Below, piece by piece: positions 11,836-28,180 of a stretch of DNA of 64,000 bases. How positions within the stretch are numbered: position 1 is the first letter of the stretch; the number at the start of each line of letters is the position of its first letter. Source of the stretch: Merluccius polli. Its lineage: Eukaryota; Chordata; Actinopteri; Gadiformes; Merlucciidae. Position numbers and translations under genes: made by a program. The notes below the pieces were generated by a model, which saw nothing but the letters and a program-made list of their open reading frames with translations, did no database searches and was not told where the DNA came from. The stretch covers positions 169,501 through 233,500 of the forward strand of contig JAOPHQ010000575.1 in NCBI GenBank assembly GCA_030340625.1, written 5' to 3'.

Positions 11836-12244
11836 TGAGGTACAACCAAAAATGTCCTACATTGTTTTCACTATTGCTAACAAAATCCATAGTGTCAGCG
11901 GTTTACACAGACAGTAGACTACACTCTATTTGTACTGAACCACTGGCCTACTGTTGTGACAGCAGACTTATATGCAGCTCAAGCTGCTAATTATAGTAAT
12001 TATGATTCATTACAGAGGGATATTAATTGAATAAAGAGGAGGCAGCAGAGCTCGTTAACCTTCATTAGAATAATCATAGATATGAGACACATAGACTGGG
12101 TCTTCCTCTCTGTTAAACACACATACACACATGAGTGAGAGAAACAGGGAGACCTGGTTTTCATGTTTCACTTAATGATGCTACCAGCTTTGGGCTGTGT
12201 GCCTGTGTGTGGATGATCTTACTTGGATTAAGATGTCTCTGTCA

Positions 12245-12247
<3 letters not shown>

Positions 12248-12287
<40 letters not shown>

Positions 12288-12351
12288 ATATATATATATA
12301 TATATATATATTGATATTGATATTGATATATATATATATATATATATATAT

Positions 12352-12391
<40 letters not shown>

Positions 12392-12675
12392 ATATATATA
12401 TATATATATATATTGATATATATTGATATATATATTGATATATATTGATATATATTGATATATTGATATATTGTTATATATATTGTTATATATATTGTTA
12501 TAGATTGTTATATAATTGTATATATTGTTATATAATTGTATATATTGTTATATAATTGTAATACTACAGACAGTACTGTGATCAATGATCAAGTGATATG
12601 TGAATATTTAGTTGGCACTGGAAAACAGTGACTATGATTGTGTGATTGTGATTGTGCCCGAAGGGAGATGCTCAC

Positions 12676-12766
<91 letters not shown>

Positions 12767-12775
12767 CCGCGCGCG
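12248..12775. repeat. (GT)n, interrupted (TA)n/TATTGA and long (GT)n block
   Basis: Contains (GT)n at 12248-12284, about 270 bp of TA repeats broken by TTGATA and TTGTTA variants to about 12555, and an uninterrupted (GT)n at about 12679-12765 running into a CGCGCG-rich stretch to about 12800. Alternating purine-pyrimidine sequence of this kind can adopt Z-DNA. Confidence 0.93.
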
Positions 12776-13319
12776 CGGACGCACGTGCGCGCGAGCACAC
12801 ACACGCTCGTTCGCGTGCACATATACGGGTGTTTCAATTACGGCGGTAATTGAAATTGTAATTAAGCTTCCTCTAAATGAATCGTGTCCGTAGGGACATA
12901 TTCAAACGGATTATGATTATCAAGGGCGAGAGTAGAAAAGAGTGTGAACTACATCTATCCTATTAGAGCATTTAAGTCGTTATCTCCATGCCTCCACAAT
13001 ATCACCACCCGTCATTACGGAACAATTACTGATACTAAATTGTTGTAGAAAAGTGCGGCTAACGGAAGGAGAAGAACCAACAACGTGGCATAAATGTTGT
13101 TTTTTTTTAGAGACACAATGTGTAGGCCTACAAGATAAGCCACACATGCACACATGTAGGCCTATACGTGCAATATTGGACGGTTAATTAGTATGTCATG
13201 GATGTGTGTTTATTGATTTATTTATTCATAGATTTATTTTTATTTATTTATTTTTTTGTAAAATATTGATTTAAAAAAGTATTTTCGTGCCACGATGAGA
13301 TAACCCATGTGTTTAGCAT

Positions 13320-13860
13320 CCTCCAGGTAAGGTGTAACAGCGGCTGTCCCTGCGCTCAGCCCGCTGATTGGCTCATCATGTCCCGGCCCTCAGAGATGGC
13401 TGCTCATTGTTTAAGCCATTATTGTCCTCCACTTCTAATTTCTTCTTTCTAAAGGATCATTGACCAAGGTAATTAAATAGAGCTGACCTTGTGTATGAGG
13501 ACTACAGCGGTCTCTTACCCCCCCCCCCCCATAACGATATAAAGCTGTGTTGTCTCTGCCTGCAACACTAATATATCTCTGAATATTACGCCTATAGGAT
13601 TAGACTAAACACGCTGCGTGTTAAATCAAAATCCAATTCTGTGGTCTATTATTTTCTGGCATAGTAATGACTACCACGGATTAGGAATCAATATTTCACC
13701 GGCGGGACATTACCGGCTTTATTCAGTCCGTAATTGAGTTTTGGGGAGAGGGTCCTGCCCTGTAATCTGCATTACAGATAAGGGACGCCGTGATCTACGG
13801 TTTATCAGGCAGGGCTCTCCAACGGTGCAGTGGCACAGATAAACTGGTGAATTTCACCAA
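13320..13860. promoter_or_regulatory. Candidate conserved non-coding block upstream of nkx1
   Basis: An island of complex, non-repetitive sequence amid microsatellites, 1.5-2 kb upstream of the homeobox start codon. It contains AATTA/TAAT words (for example GGTAATTAAATAGAG near 13469), a near-palindrome TGTAATCTGCATTACA at about 13761, AGATAA words and a CCGCTGATTGGCTCAT (CCAAT-type) block near 13361. The regulatory role is inferred from position and composition; conservation has not been tested. Confidence 0.3.
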
Positions 13861-14033
13861 GTTACACCTAACTTGGGATAGTTTTATTAGTATATAGCCT
13901 GTTCGCTCCAGATACACTTATATGAAAATGTATAGGCCTGCCTGTATTGACACTACCCTACTGTGTACAGAGAAGACTCTGTGTGTATTACTACACAAAT
14001 TACAATATTACAGTTACAGTATTACATTACAGT

Positions 14034-14180
14034 ATTACCTCAGATATATATTACCTCAGGTAATACCTCAGGTATATATTACCTCAGGTAATACCTCAGG
14101 TATATATTACCTCAGGTAATACCTCAGGTATATATTACCTCAGGTAGGCTATATATTACCTCAGGTAATACCTGAGGTAT
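14034..14180. repeat. 28-bp tandem repeat built from CCTCAGG palindromes
   Basis: The unit ATATATTACCTCAGGT plus AATACCTCAGGT (28 bp) is repeated about four times. ACCTCAGG occurs nine times, always within near-palindromic TACCTCAGGTA. The last unit carries the complement (ACCTGAGGT at 14170-14178), making a perfect 9-bp hairpin with 14158-14166. Confidence 0.9.
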
Positions 14181-14259
14181 TAGACCATTAGCTGGACTGG
14201 GATTAATTTGTAGCCAATTACACCAAACTGGGTTGAACTGCATAAATATAGGCGTTGTT

Positions 14260-14260
14260 T

Positions 14261-14353
<93 letters not shown>

Positions 14354-14522
14354 AAAGCGGGGGGGGGGGGGGGAGGAAGCAAGGAAGCGAGCCCGTGTAG
14401 GAGTACGTGACATGAGATGAAGGTCCTCTAGGGGCCAGTTAAAACCCAAAAAGGGATTTTAAGAGAGTCTGGTGTAACAAAACAAGACAGGGGGGCGGCA
14501 GAGAGGGAGAAAGGGGGAGAGA

Positions 14523-14612
<90 letters not shown>
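14260..14612. repeat. Two long (GA)n polypurine tracts
   Basis: (GA)n at 14262-14350 runs into a G-run near 14360. A second tract spans about 14516-14610. Both lie 0.7-1 kb upstream of the nkx1 start codon. Mirror-repeat polypurine tracts of this length can form triplex (H-DNA) structures and often bind GAGA-type factors. Confidence 0.95.
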
Positions 14613-14765
14613 ACCTCCTGCAGGAGCCCAACCCAGCGCACTCACCGGTAACCGGACAGCCGGTAAGAAGTGGTGCTGACCCGTCTAGACCCGTTTAGAC
14701 CCGGAGACGGACCAGCCTCTCTCTCTGTTCCGCCTTGACCCTCCGGTACCGGAGACGAGTTCCCC

Positions 14766-14938
14766 CCGGAGGAGGAGCGGGTCCACAGGACTCGGGAGGA
14801 GGAGCGGGTCCACAGGACACGGGAGGAAGAGCGGGTCCACGGGACACAGGAGGAGGAACGGGTCTACGGGGACACGGGAGGAGGAGCGGGTCTACGGGGA
14901 CACGAGAGGAGGAGCGGGTCCACACGGGACACGGGGAT
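14766..14938. repeat. GC-rich minisatellite, about 28-bp unit, upstream of nkx1
   Basis: About six diverged copies of a unit near GAGGAGGAGCGGGTCCACAG, each about 26-30 bp. It is probably part of the 5' flank or 5' UTR of the homeobox gene. The transcription start cannot be placed. Confidence 0.85.
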
Positions 14939-15326
14939 GGGAGTCCCACGCGGAGCGCTTCTTTCAGCCGTACGACCGGAACCCGTAGTCCGTTAACGAG
15001 TCCGGTACTTCGGAAACTTAATTGGATCCAGAGGACGGAGGACCCAATAAACGGAGGACCCCGAGACGGTTTGATTTGAAGACTAAAACTAAACTTCGTG
15101 AAATGTCCCGAAGAAGCGTTGGTTTCCTGTAGGCCGAATCCCGTTTCCCATTAAATAAGTTAATAGTTAATATGGTCTTATAATCCTTATAATATAGTCC
15201 TTAATATAATCCTATAGCATAATATATGATAGACATCCTATTTATAACATTAGTGAGCCGTTCTGCTGCAGATTATTTTTGCCGGTTAAAAAACCCATAT
15301 GGACAAAGTTGGACTGAATTGACGTG

Positions 15327-19452
<4,126 letters not shown>

Positions 19453-20843
19453 ACAGAACCATTTAGACAGATACATCAGACAGATAAAAAAATAATAGGA
19501 AGTCCCACTGCCATCATTTTTTAGCCCTGACAACACACCTGCCTCCTTTGTTACATCTTATCCGCACAAAGAAAACACACAAAACACATTCTCACTGATG
19601 CATCTCCATCTGTAACACAAGCATACATGACACTGAAATACTGCTGTACTCAGATATAGCAGTATTAAGGGAGAATACACTTTTTATATGAATAGAAATT
19701 CTGTTCATTTTGGGTTTGCTGATGCAGCACAAGACTGTACAAGATGTAGAGGTACACCATGGACTGCATGAGGAACTGCCATAACGAGGGCAAAATGTGA
19801 CTAAACGTTTTCTATGTGCTTCTAATTTTGTCACTCAATAGTCCCGTAAAGGGAAATGGTAGAGATTCGATGCGAAAAAGAAAAAAATAATTTTCCTACC
19901 AATGTTTTCCTTGAAATTTGTTATTTTAATAGATTGTGAAATAATAGGCTACCTACTACAAATGTACATAAGTCAATGTTAGCTTTGACATGGAATGCTA
20001 CTTTAAATTGAATAATAGAAATGTTGAAAGATAATGTTGATATTGTTCATCATGAAATGAAATGAGGCTTTCACTGGGTTAAGTGGGCTATACCGATCTG
20101 GGACGATTTCAATTTGAATAACTTTTGTTATTTATGGGATTTGTTGGTATAGTTTCCATCAACAAATCTTGGATGTAGCCTATTTAATCCTCATCTGAAT
20201 ATTTATTCAAACAGTGTTTAATAAAAAAAATAATACCTCATGAGGCCTACACACTCATTTAGCCACAAGGCCTTAAGGACACGGTTTGCTCCTTAGTCTG
20301 TGGACGATATTACTCAAATATTAACTGTCAATATTTTCACCTTGCGTTCATTGCGTTTAACATTATGGAGACTTTTGTCTTTTACTCCAAGATTTTGTCT
20401 TTGTTGGAGGGCCATCCTAACCCTCTGGTCCAGGTCTGCAGGCCTCCAGCAGGTAGGCCTCGCCAGCAGGTGGACTTCATTCATTCACTCATTAACGACG
20501 TCACCTTTATGTATCCTGCAACCATTTAGGATTATTTCTTACTGTTGTCTGCTGTATGTAACGGAACAGATCGTCACACACACACACACACACACGCACA
20601 CACACGCCAATTTCCATTTAAACAAAAATAAAAACCTGAACGTCGCTCAGGCCTCGGCTGCACGCATGTTCATAATATTTAATTATCTTTTGTTGTCTGT
20701 AGGGCGTTTCAGGGGTCGCCACGATATCCGAGACGTCGTGGATCTCGCGGTACAGAGAGATCCCGCGTCGACCTGGCGAGGCGCCGGGAGAGGCCAAGGA
20801 GGGTCCGCTCATCCACCTGTTCAGGGTCCTGTTCCTCGTGGGG

Positions 20844-20958
20844 ACCGGACCTCCTCACGTCCCTGGACCGGACCTCCTCACGTCCCTGGACCGGACCTCC
20901 TCACGTCCCTGGACCGGACCTCCTCACGTCCCTGGACCGGACCTCCTCACGTCCCTGG
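20844..20958. repeat. 23-bp minisatellite, five perfect copies
   Basis: The unit ACCGGACCTCCTCACGTCCC plus TGG repeats five times without a visible mismatch, followed by a partial ACCGG. The perfect identity suggests recent expansion. It lies about 1.4 kb beyond the nkx1 stop. Confidence 0.95.
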
Positions 20959-21046
20959 ACCGGCAGCTCAACATGTCATCTTTAGTCTTTGCTTTGAGAT
21001 GAAAGTTAATCATTTACCAAACATCTCGCCGTCTCATTTCTTTATC

Positions 21047-21081
21047 GCGCACGCACGCACACACACACACACACGCACGCG

Positions 21082-21154
<73 letters not shown>
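21047..21154. repeat. (CA)n microsatellite with CGCG core
   Basis: CGCACG, then a CA run, a GCGCGCGCGC core, then an uninterrupted CA tract to 21154. Confidence 0.95.
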
Positions 21155-21156
<2 letters not shown>

Positions 21157-22077
21157 GAGGTAATTGATAAATACAATGAGGTATTTATTGTACATTTCAT
21201 CAATACAAACATGTTTAATATAAATTACCTCAAATGTTTCCACTATAGGCCTACCTACTCCAATTTCGGCTCGATAGCCACAAGACTAATAACTAAACAA
21301 TTATGGATATTCTCTATTTTAATATTATACATAACAACTTTTAGACAACAATAACGATAATAATATTAATAATAATCAGTCAACTCTCCAAAACAGGAGA
21401 AAGTTAAGGCGCATGTGCCTCAATGGAAAAAAACATAGATTACAAAACATTTTAATTGAACAATAAAAACTTGAATAAAAACCTACAAAGGACTGTATAT
21501 CAAATGTAAAGCACCACACAATCAATATTAATTAACTGCCAGCTACTGTGTACAGTTTGCAAGTTGCATGAGCATGAGGCTACTAAGACATGTTAGCATG
21601 TCAGTATATTGGAGAAATACAATGCTGTACGGTAAGGACTTTCCTTTATGATGCATATTGCCCCAAATAGATGACATCATTTTATTGCACTGCCACTACA
21701 TTGGCGTTAGGTGAAAAAGTGACTAAAATCATAGAAAACAAAGACATGTTTACTACAGATACATTGCTTGACTTAGGCCAACACACATTATACAGTGTTT
21801 ATTTGTTGTGAAAAAGGTATTCAAGTGATTTTACAAAAAACAGAACAACAACAACTACAGAAAACCTACATATGAATCAATTAACTAACAGTACTGCATT
21901 GTGACTTACAACATTTCCACACTTTGAAGCTGTATTTGTAAATGGATCAACTTGAGGTTGTGCTTCACAGGAAAAATGCTGAATTTTTGGACATTTTGAG
22001 TGGCACTTTTGTGGCAGGTCTATAGTGTTAAGTCCCAGTACAACCAAATGTACTATGTGGTCATGGTAGATGCCAAC

Positions 22078-23533
22078 TCAGTTTAGTGCATAGTTAAACT
22101 GATTAGAGAACTTTTCATGTTTTCTACCGTCGATCTTGTTCATCACTGCCGTCACTCTACGCATTGAACTCCTGGGATGAAGATATTGCGGTTGGGAAGA
22201 AAGGAGGAGAGAGAGAAAGAGAGTTCAGGTTAATTAACAAAAAAACATTTACGCTACTATGTTCATATAATAGCAGTTGGTGGTGTGAAAGTCTAAACAA
22301 AGCAGGGAATCAACACTAGTTATAAATAAAATTGTACATTATTCATTACAATAACATACTTGTTGAAAACTTTCTTTTCCAGCCTGGAGCGGGATGTGTC
22401 AGCACTCTTTTTCAGATCACTGAGGTTTGGGTATTTCTGCTTTGATTTCCCCTTCCCTTTCCCGCGGCCTTTTCCTTTCCCCAACAGCCTTTGAGATCCC
22501 AGGTCTTCTCCCGTCGCTGCCTCGATGTCCTGCATTAGCTCCACATCTTGCCACTCTGAAATTAATAGGCATCATCAAATGAGCTTCCTTTGCAGCTTAC
22601 AATTAATAATGTTGGTATAAAAACCGATGACTAGACGATGGAGTAAGATAGTATAATGCATTGTTAACTGATTAGCAAAAACTACAATCCAAGTAATTAA
22701 CAATGTTATGCAGACTAAGTACGGCGAAATTGCCTCGTTATTGAAAGTGGGAGCTCATAATTCTGGGTAACCAAGTAAAGCAGTTTTTAATGCAGAATAA
22801 TTATGGTCTAAATGAAAAGGCAATTTGAGCTAATTATGTATCCCGCAGCAATTATAGCTAAGGCACTTGCAAAGCAAAAGTAATTATGATGTAATTCCGA
22901 TGTTAATAAAAAGCCTGGATGTCTTTTGTGAAGCTGCGCTCACCTTACCCACGACTGTCAAAACACTTGTTTAGTGTCAATGACATGATGACAGAATTGC
23001 AAGCATTTAGTGTGTGTGTGTGCATTTGTGCGTGTGCAAGTGTGTGTGTCATTTGACCTTGTGTGTTGGAATGGGCCTTTCAACTATGCCAATCCTTTAT
23101 TACACACACAAACGCATACACAGACTCACAGTGATAATGAAAAGCAGCTGGTGTGTTTAAGAGATTCATTACTGCTTAAAGAGCTATGGCTCAACTTACA
23201 CTTTGAGCCATAGTGTGTGTGTGTGTGTGTGTATTGTGTTTGTATTAGTGTGAGGTTATGTGTCCTCCATCACATGGCCTATGTATTCATACTGTGGTTC
23301 AATCCATTTCTTTTGTATCTTCTCATTTCAAAAGCTTGAGATTTGAGACAATCTCAAGCTCAGGCAATGTCAGTGCCTACTGAGAGTAAAACATATGAGA
23401 CAAAACACAGAGTGTAATAAACAAAGATACACATAAAAAACAGAGCACAGACAGACAGACAGACAGACAGACTGACAGAAGAGTCTTCTGAAGTCAATCA
23501 GCAGTGCAGCAGGACTCTTTACTCTGTCAACAC

Positions 23534-23613
<80 letters not shown>

Positions 23614-26600
23614 CGTTCATGCGTGAGTGAGTGCGTGAGTGTGCATGTGTCTCAAGGGCAGGCGGCAGGCCACACACACATTAACTATGGCATCTGGGGT
23701 CTTTGGTCTATTCAAGCCTCTTACGGCCACGGACCGTTTGGCACAAGGCCTTTGATTATATACACAAGGTTCTTTTTGTGTGTGTGCGCCTGTGTGTTCA
23801 GATCTAGTCTAACAACAGTGTAATTGAATGTGTATTTAACTAGAGTTTTTGCCAGTTGATTCCACTGTGAATGAAATGATTACATCATTTTTAGAGTGCT
23901 GAGCTTAGGCATCACTATCACTACCTTGAAAGGTTGAATATTTGCTGCTGGAATAATAATAATATTTGGGATCAATATTTGAGAAAAGTGCCAGTCACTG
24001 TACAAGACTGGCTAATCAATAATGCAGTTGAAGATGCCATTTCACAACTCACTGGACAGTGGTGCCTTCAATGACCACATGCACTGCACACACACATAGA
24101 TGCTAGTTCACAGGACACGGCATGCAGCTCCGTTCCCTCCCTTTGCAAACACATACGCATGCACAGATTCTGTGACAAACACACAACACATGTACTCACT
24201 AACACACCCATAGTCATCTAGCAGAAAGCAGTATAATCATGATCAATCTGACAGAGATTAGATATGGAAAGCACTGTCTTTTCTTGCCTTTTCCACATGA
24301 TCATTTATTCTTTGGTTTAACCCTCTGAGGGCTAAGGTTATTTTGGCTATATTATTTGCTTTATATATTTTGCTCATCTATATTGCCTGATTCAACACAC
24401 AGGACCAGCACAAATAAAACATTGAAAATATGTTTTAAAAGAAACATTATCATGCACAAAAAGCGCTCTATGAATAAAGTTTGATTTGATGCAATTTGAT
24501 AATGAACAGGAAAAAAAAGCTGCAGACGTATTAAGTGTACCTGTACTGTGTTTTCCCTCCCACTTACCAGGATGCATCTTTCTGCGCCTCATCTCCTCCA
24601 GCTCCTCCCTCACTCTGTCCTCTGCTCGGCTGGGCTGACCCTGAGCATCGCGAGGAATTATCACTCCATGAAAAGGGCACTGCGGGACAAACACACGTAA
24701 AACGTAATCAATGGGCAACTTTTTTTTACAAGCAGTAAACGTCCATTTGGTTAATATACAAAAAAAGCTATGTACCATGAAGTACCTGGTGCCTGTTGTG
24801 TCTGGTGTTTTTTAACACCAGAGTTTAATGTTTAAGAGTTGGATACCTATAGTGTGGCTAGTGGGTCTATAGTGGCTATGTTACCTTAACCCTGTCCTGT
24901 CTTGGGCACAGTTTGCCATTCCCCAACGGTGCGTTACAGTGATGGGAGACGGGTGTGAACTTCCCTGGAAAGGAGATGTATCTGTTTCTGCTCTCAGCCA
25001 AAACCTCCTGGTTCTCAGTCTCTTCATCCACCTCGTTAGGAACCCAAAACCGGTGCTGGGATGTAGACCTATAGGGTGAGAGAGACACACCACATGATGA
25101 TATGAAGACTATTCAATATACAAACACAAGCCGATCATTTTTCAAGTGGGTTTACCAGACCTAAAAGTGCTCCACACATGATGTTGGCTGTCTTGTACGA
25201 TAATAGTATATCACACTATGCGACGGAAAATTTAAAAAATCTTGATCACCAGCCTTGTCCCACTGTGTAAGTCTAATTTGTTTGCATTACTTACATTACC
25301 ACAACCTGCCTTGTTTAGATTATTTACATAATTTGTTCTATTATAATTTTTTGTCTATTTTTATTTAACCTAATTACATTTAGCAGCACAATAAGCAAAT
25401 GGGTGTCATTAACCCAACTATTGTTACCCAAATGAACCACGTTTGCATTGAGCACCCTTAGTCACCTAAAACGCATATATCTGAATAAAGGTATTTCACA
25501 GCCTATGCTGTAATGATTTGGTCATGACCATATTTGGTAATGACCTTATAGAACAGGGATGTTGTGGTGGATAAATGTGTTTACTAAGATAACAATGGCA
25601 AATAAACAGACTTTGATAGCTTTATAGATTGGTTTGATTAGTTAAATAACCCCCCCACCCCCTTCCCATACCGGGTCGTGATAATATTTAAAATGTGCAT
25701 GCCACAGTAACAAAAAGGTTAGGAGTTACATTACTACGGCCAATGACTCTGTGGATTGGATGTCCTTAAACCGTCACATTCACCATCCCAAGTCAGCCAA
25801 TGGTCAGCTGACTTGGGAAATTGACTTGGGTCATTTTCGCCTGAGATGGCCGATCACGGACGAAAGTGTGTGGAGCACTTTAGTCAATGCAGATTCAACT
25901 GTTCAGATCTTGCTCACTCATAAACTGCCTATAACACACTAAAGTAACAAGCCAAAATATATCCAGACTAATAATACGATTCATGTATTTCACAAATGCC
26001 TTGTGTCTAAACATTTCTGTCAATGGAAAAACTGTTGACTGTGACTGTGCCATAGTATAACTGTGTGTGCATGACCACTTACTTAATAATCTTGCCAGCA
26101 TTGGGTTGCTTCTGGCCCCAGTAGTACAAGTCCAAACCAAAGGGCACTATGGGGGCATCGGGGGCCTTGTCACCCACACTGGATGTAGAGCCGACAGTTT
26201 GGGAGCCTTCAGCAGTGCTGGGGGGAGCTCCAGGGGGCTCTGAAGAAACGCTGGTGCTGGTTGAGCAGCCATATGGAGTTAATATCACTCTGAAGTATTG
26301 TAAGTGTAGTCAGAATTTTTGTAACTGAAAAAACATACTCGTAGATGTATTCAAGATTTGTGAACTTGTAGGTTGGTATTTGTAGTTGCAGAAAAGATGT
26401 GTAAATCTGTGAATGGGTTTGCAAATCTGTAACGTGATTCTCACATGTGTAAATTAATAAAAAATACACAACTGCAAACTTGCACGATACACTTTCTACA
26501 ACTACAACAATATTTGTGATTGTGTAATTTTCAGTTGAATACATTACAACTTAATTTTTATAAACATTTTGATAGAGCTACGTGTTCCTGGGAATTGTGG

Positions 26601-28121
26601 TAGTTAGTTGAATAATGAATGTTTGAGTTACTATCTTTTTTAATTTAGGATATAGCTGGACAGTGAGTGCGTGATGTGTCCTTGCTAGGCAACATTCAAC
26701 ATTGGGTCAGAGTTGAACAGTGATAGGCCTACGCTCAGTTTTCCAATGACATGGTCTTAAATAGGCCCATGGCCCCCCTCCAAAAGTATATTTACTCATG
26801 CTAGACTCAAAGGCTCACAAAGTCAGTCTTTTAAAAAGGGACCAAAGCCACTAAATAGCAGACACAATGTGGTACAACTTTAACAAGCAAGAGATATTTT
26901 AGAAAGGAAAAAAACAGTACATGGAATTGAACTTTTTTTGTTATTTTGGGAGGAAACATTGATGAGGGAAACTTCTCTTACCTGGGGCCTGCGCAGGGAC
27001 GCATTTGACCTTTCAAGAGATGTAGTGTGGCGGCTGCACAGGTAGGGTCCCTTTCCTCCTCCAGCCTTCTCTTCATCCTTCTAGCAGCAAAGGAGGAGGA
27101 GGGGGTGGGGGAGACCAATGGCGCAGGTCTCTTAGGGGGAGCCTTCTGGTTGGTTGGTGCTGCAGCGGTGGATGGTAGGGGTTCAAGACCTGTACATTGA
27201 ACAACCACAAACAGGAATTGTTGGTTCTTCCAATATTTAGTTTAGTCACTGGCTAGTTTGAAGTTATTTCAGCAGATTTGTTTTGATGTTTGATTTGATA
27301 GATTCAGCATTCAAGCACATTCACATGTTTTGAACATTGGCACAATAACGCTATTGAACCACAGTCACATTTTTACAATTTCTATCTATTTCCATTTGCG
27401 GAAACACACACTCAGCCAAATAAATATGTAGTTTATGCTTTTTTGTCAAAACAGCAGCAACAAAATATTACAAAGATCTGATTGCTGTATGCAAGGCATT
27501 TGGTTTAAGATCACCCAAACTGGATTTACTGATGATGACCGTAAATATTGTAGCTTCTATCATCCATTTATTTTCATTTCTCAAAATGTTCAGGAATCAT
27601 GGCCGCTTGTACTATAACTCAATGTTCTCTTAAGTAGAGTTTTCCTCTTTAGAAATTAATGATTACAGAATCCTGAATCCTCTTTCCGTTATTTAGCTAT
27701 TATCATGTGGCACTAGCAATTACTGACATTATTTCATTTCACAAGTGTCTTTACTCTGTATGCTCATTTTTAAATAATATAAAAATATATATTTACAAAA
27801 CATGAGGTTTGCAAAACATCCCCCATTTGCTTTACATTCAATTTCCAAAACTTAAATATTCTATAAACTGTTGAATGAACTCTTTCTTATCTTTCAAGCA
27901 AGCTGGCAGGTATGTGTGTGTGTGTGTGTGCGTGCGTGCGTGTGTGCGTGTGTTCGCGTGCATGCATGGGAGCTGTAAATCAGTGTGCAGGGGCTAATAG
28001 AGACTCATTAAAGAGGTTGCATTGTTAATTTGGCATGGCCCCTGCAGATCATTAGCAAACTCACTAATCACCCTGACACTGCACGCACGCACACACAAAC
28101 ACATGCACACACACACACACA

Positions 28122-28180
<59 letters not shown>

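Larger units (their letters stand above)
19453..22077. other. Intergenic region between the 3' ends of nkx1 and uvssa
   Basis: It should hold the 3' UTRs of both convergent genes. Downstream of the nkx1 stop, the clearest plus-strand AATAAA is at 20220-20225. For uvssa (minus strand), TTTATT at about 21798 and TTTTATTG near 21682 are possible signals. It also contains a short CA run (20577-20595), a 23-bp minisatellite (20844-20958) and a long CA tract (21047-21154). A 287-codon ORF across 20300-21163 is repeat-driven and not credible. Confidence 0.6.

Noticed and set aside
11382..11990. 202-codon ORF
   Set aside because: It reads through CT-rich and CTA/ATA repeats, giving Thr and Asn runs; no splice or start support.
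20300..21163. 287-codon plus-strand ORF downstream of nkx1
   Set aside because: It crosses a CA microsatellite, the 23-bp minisatellite and a second CA tract; no domain or start context, and its protein is mostly repeat translation.
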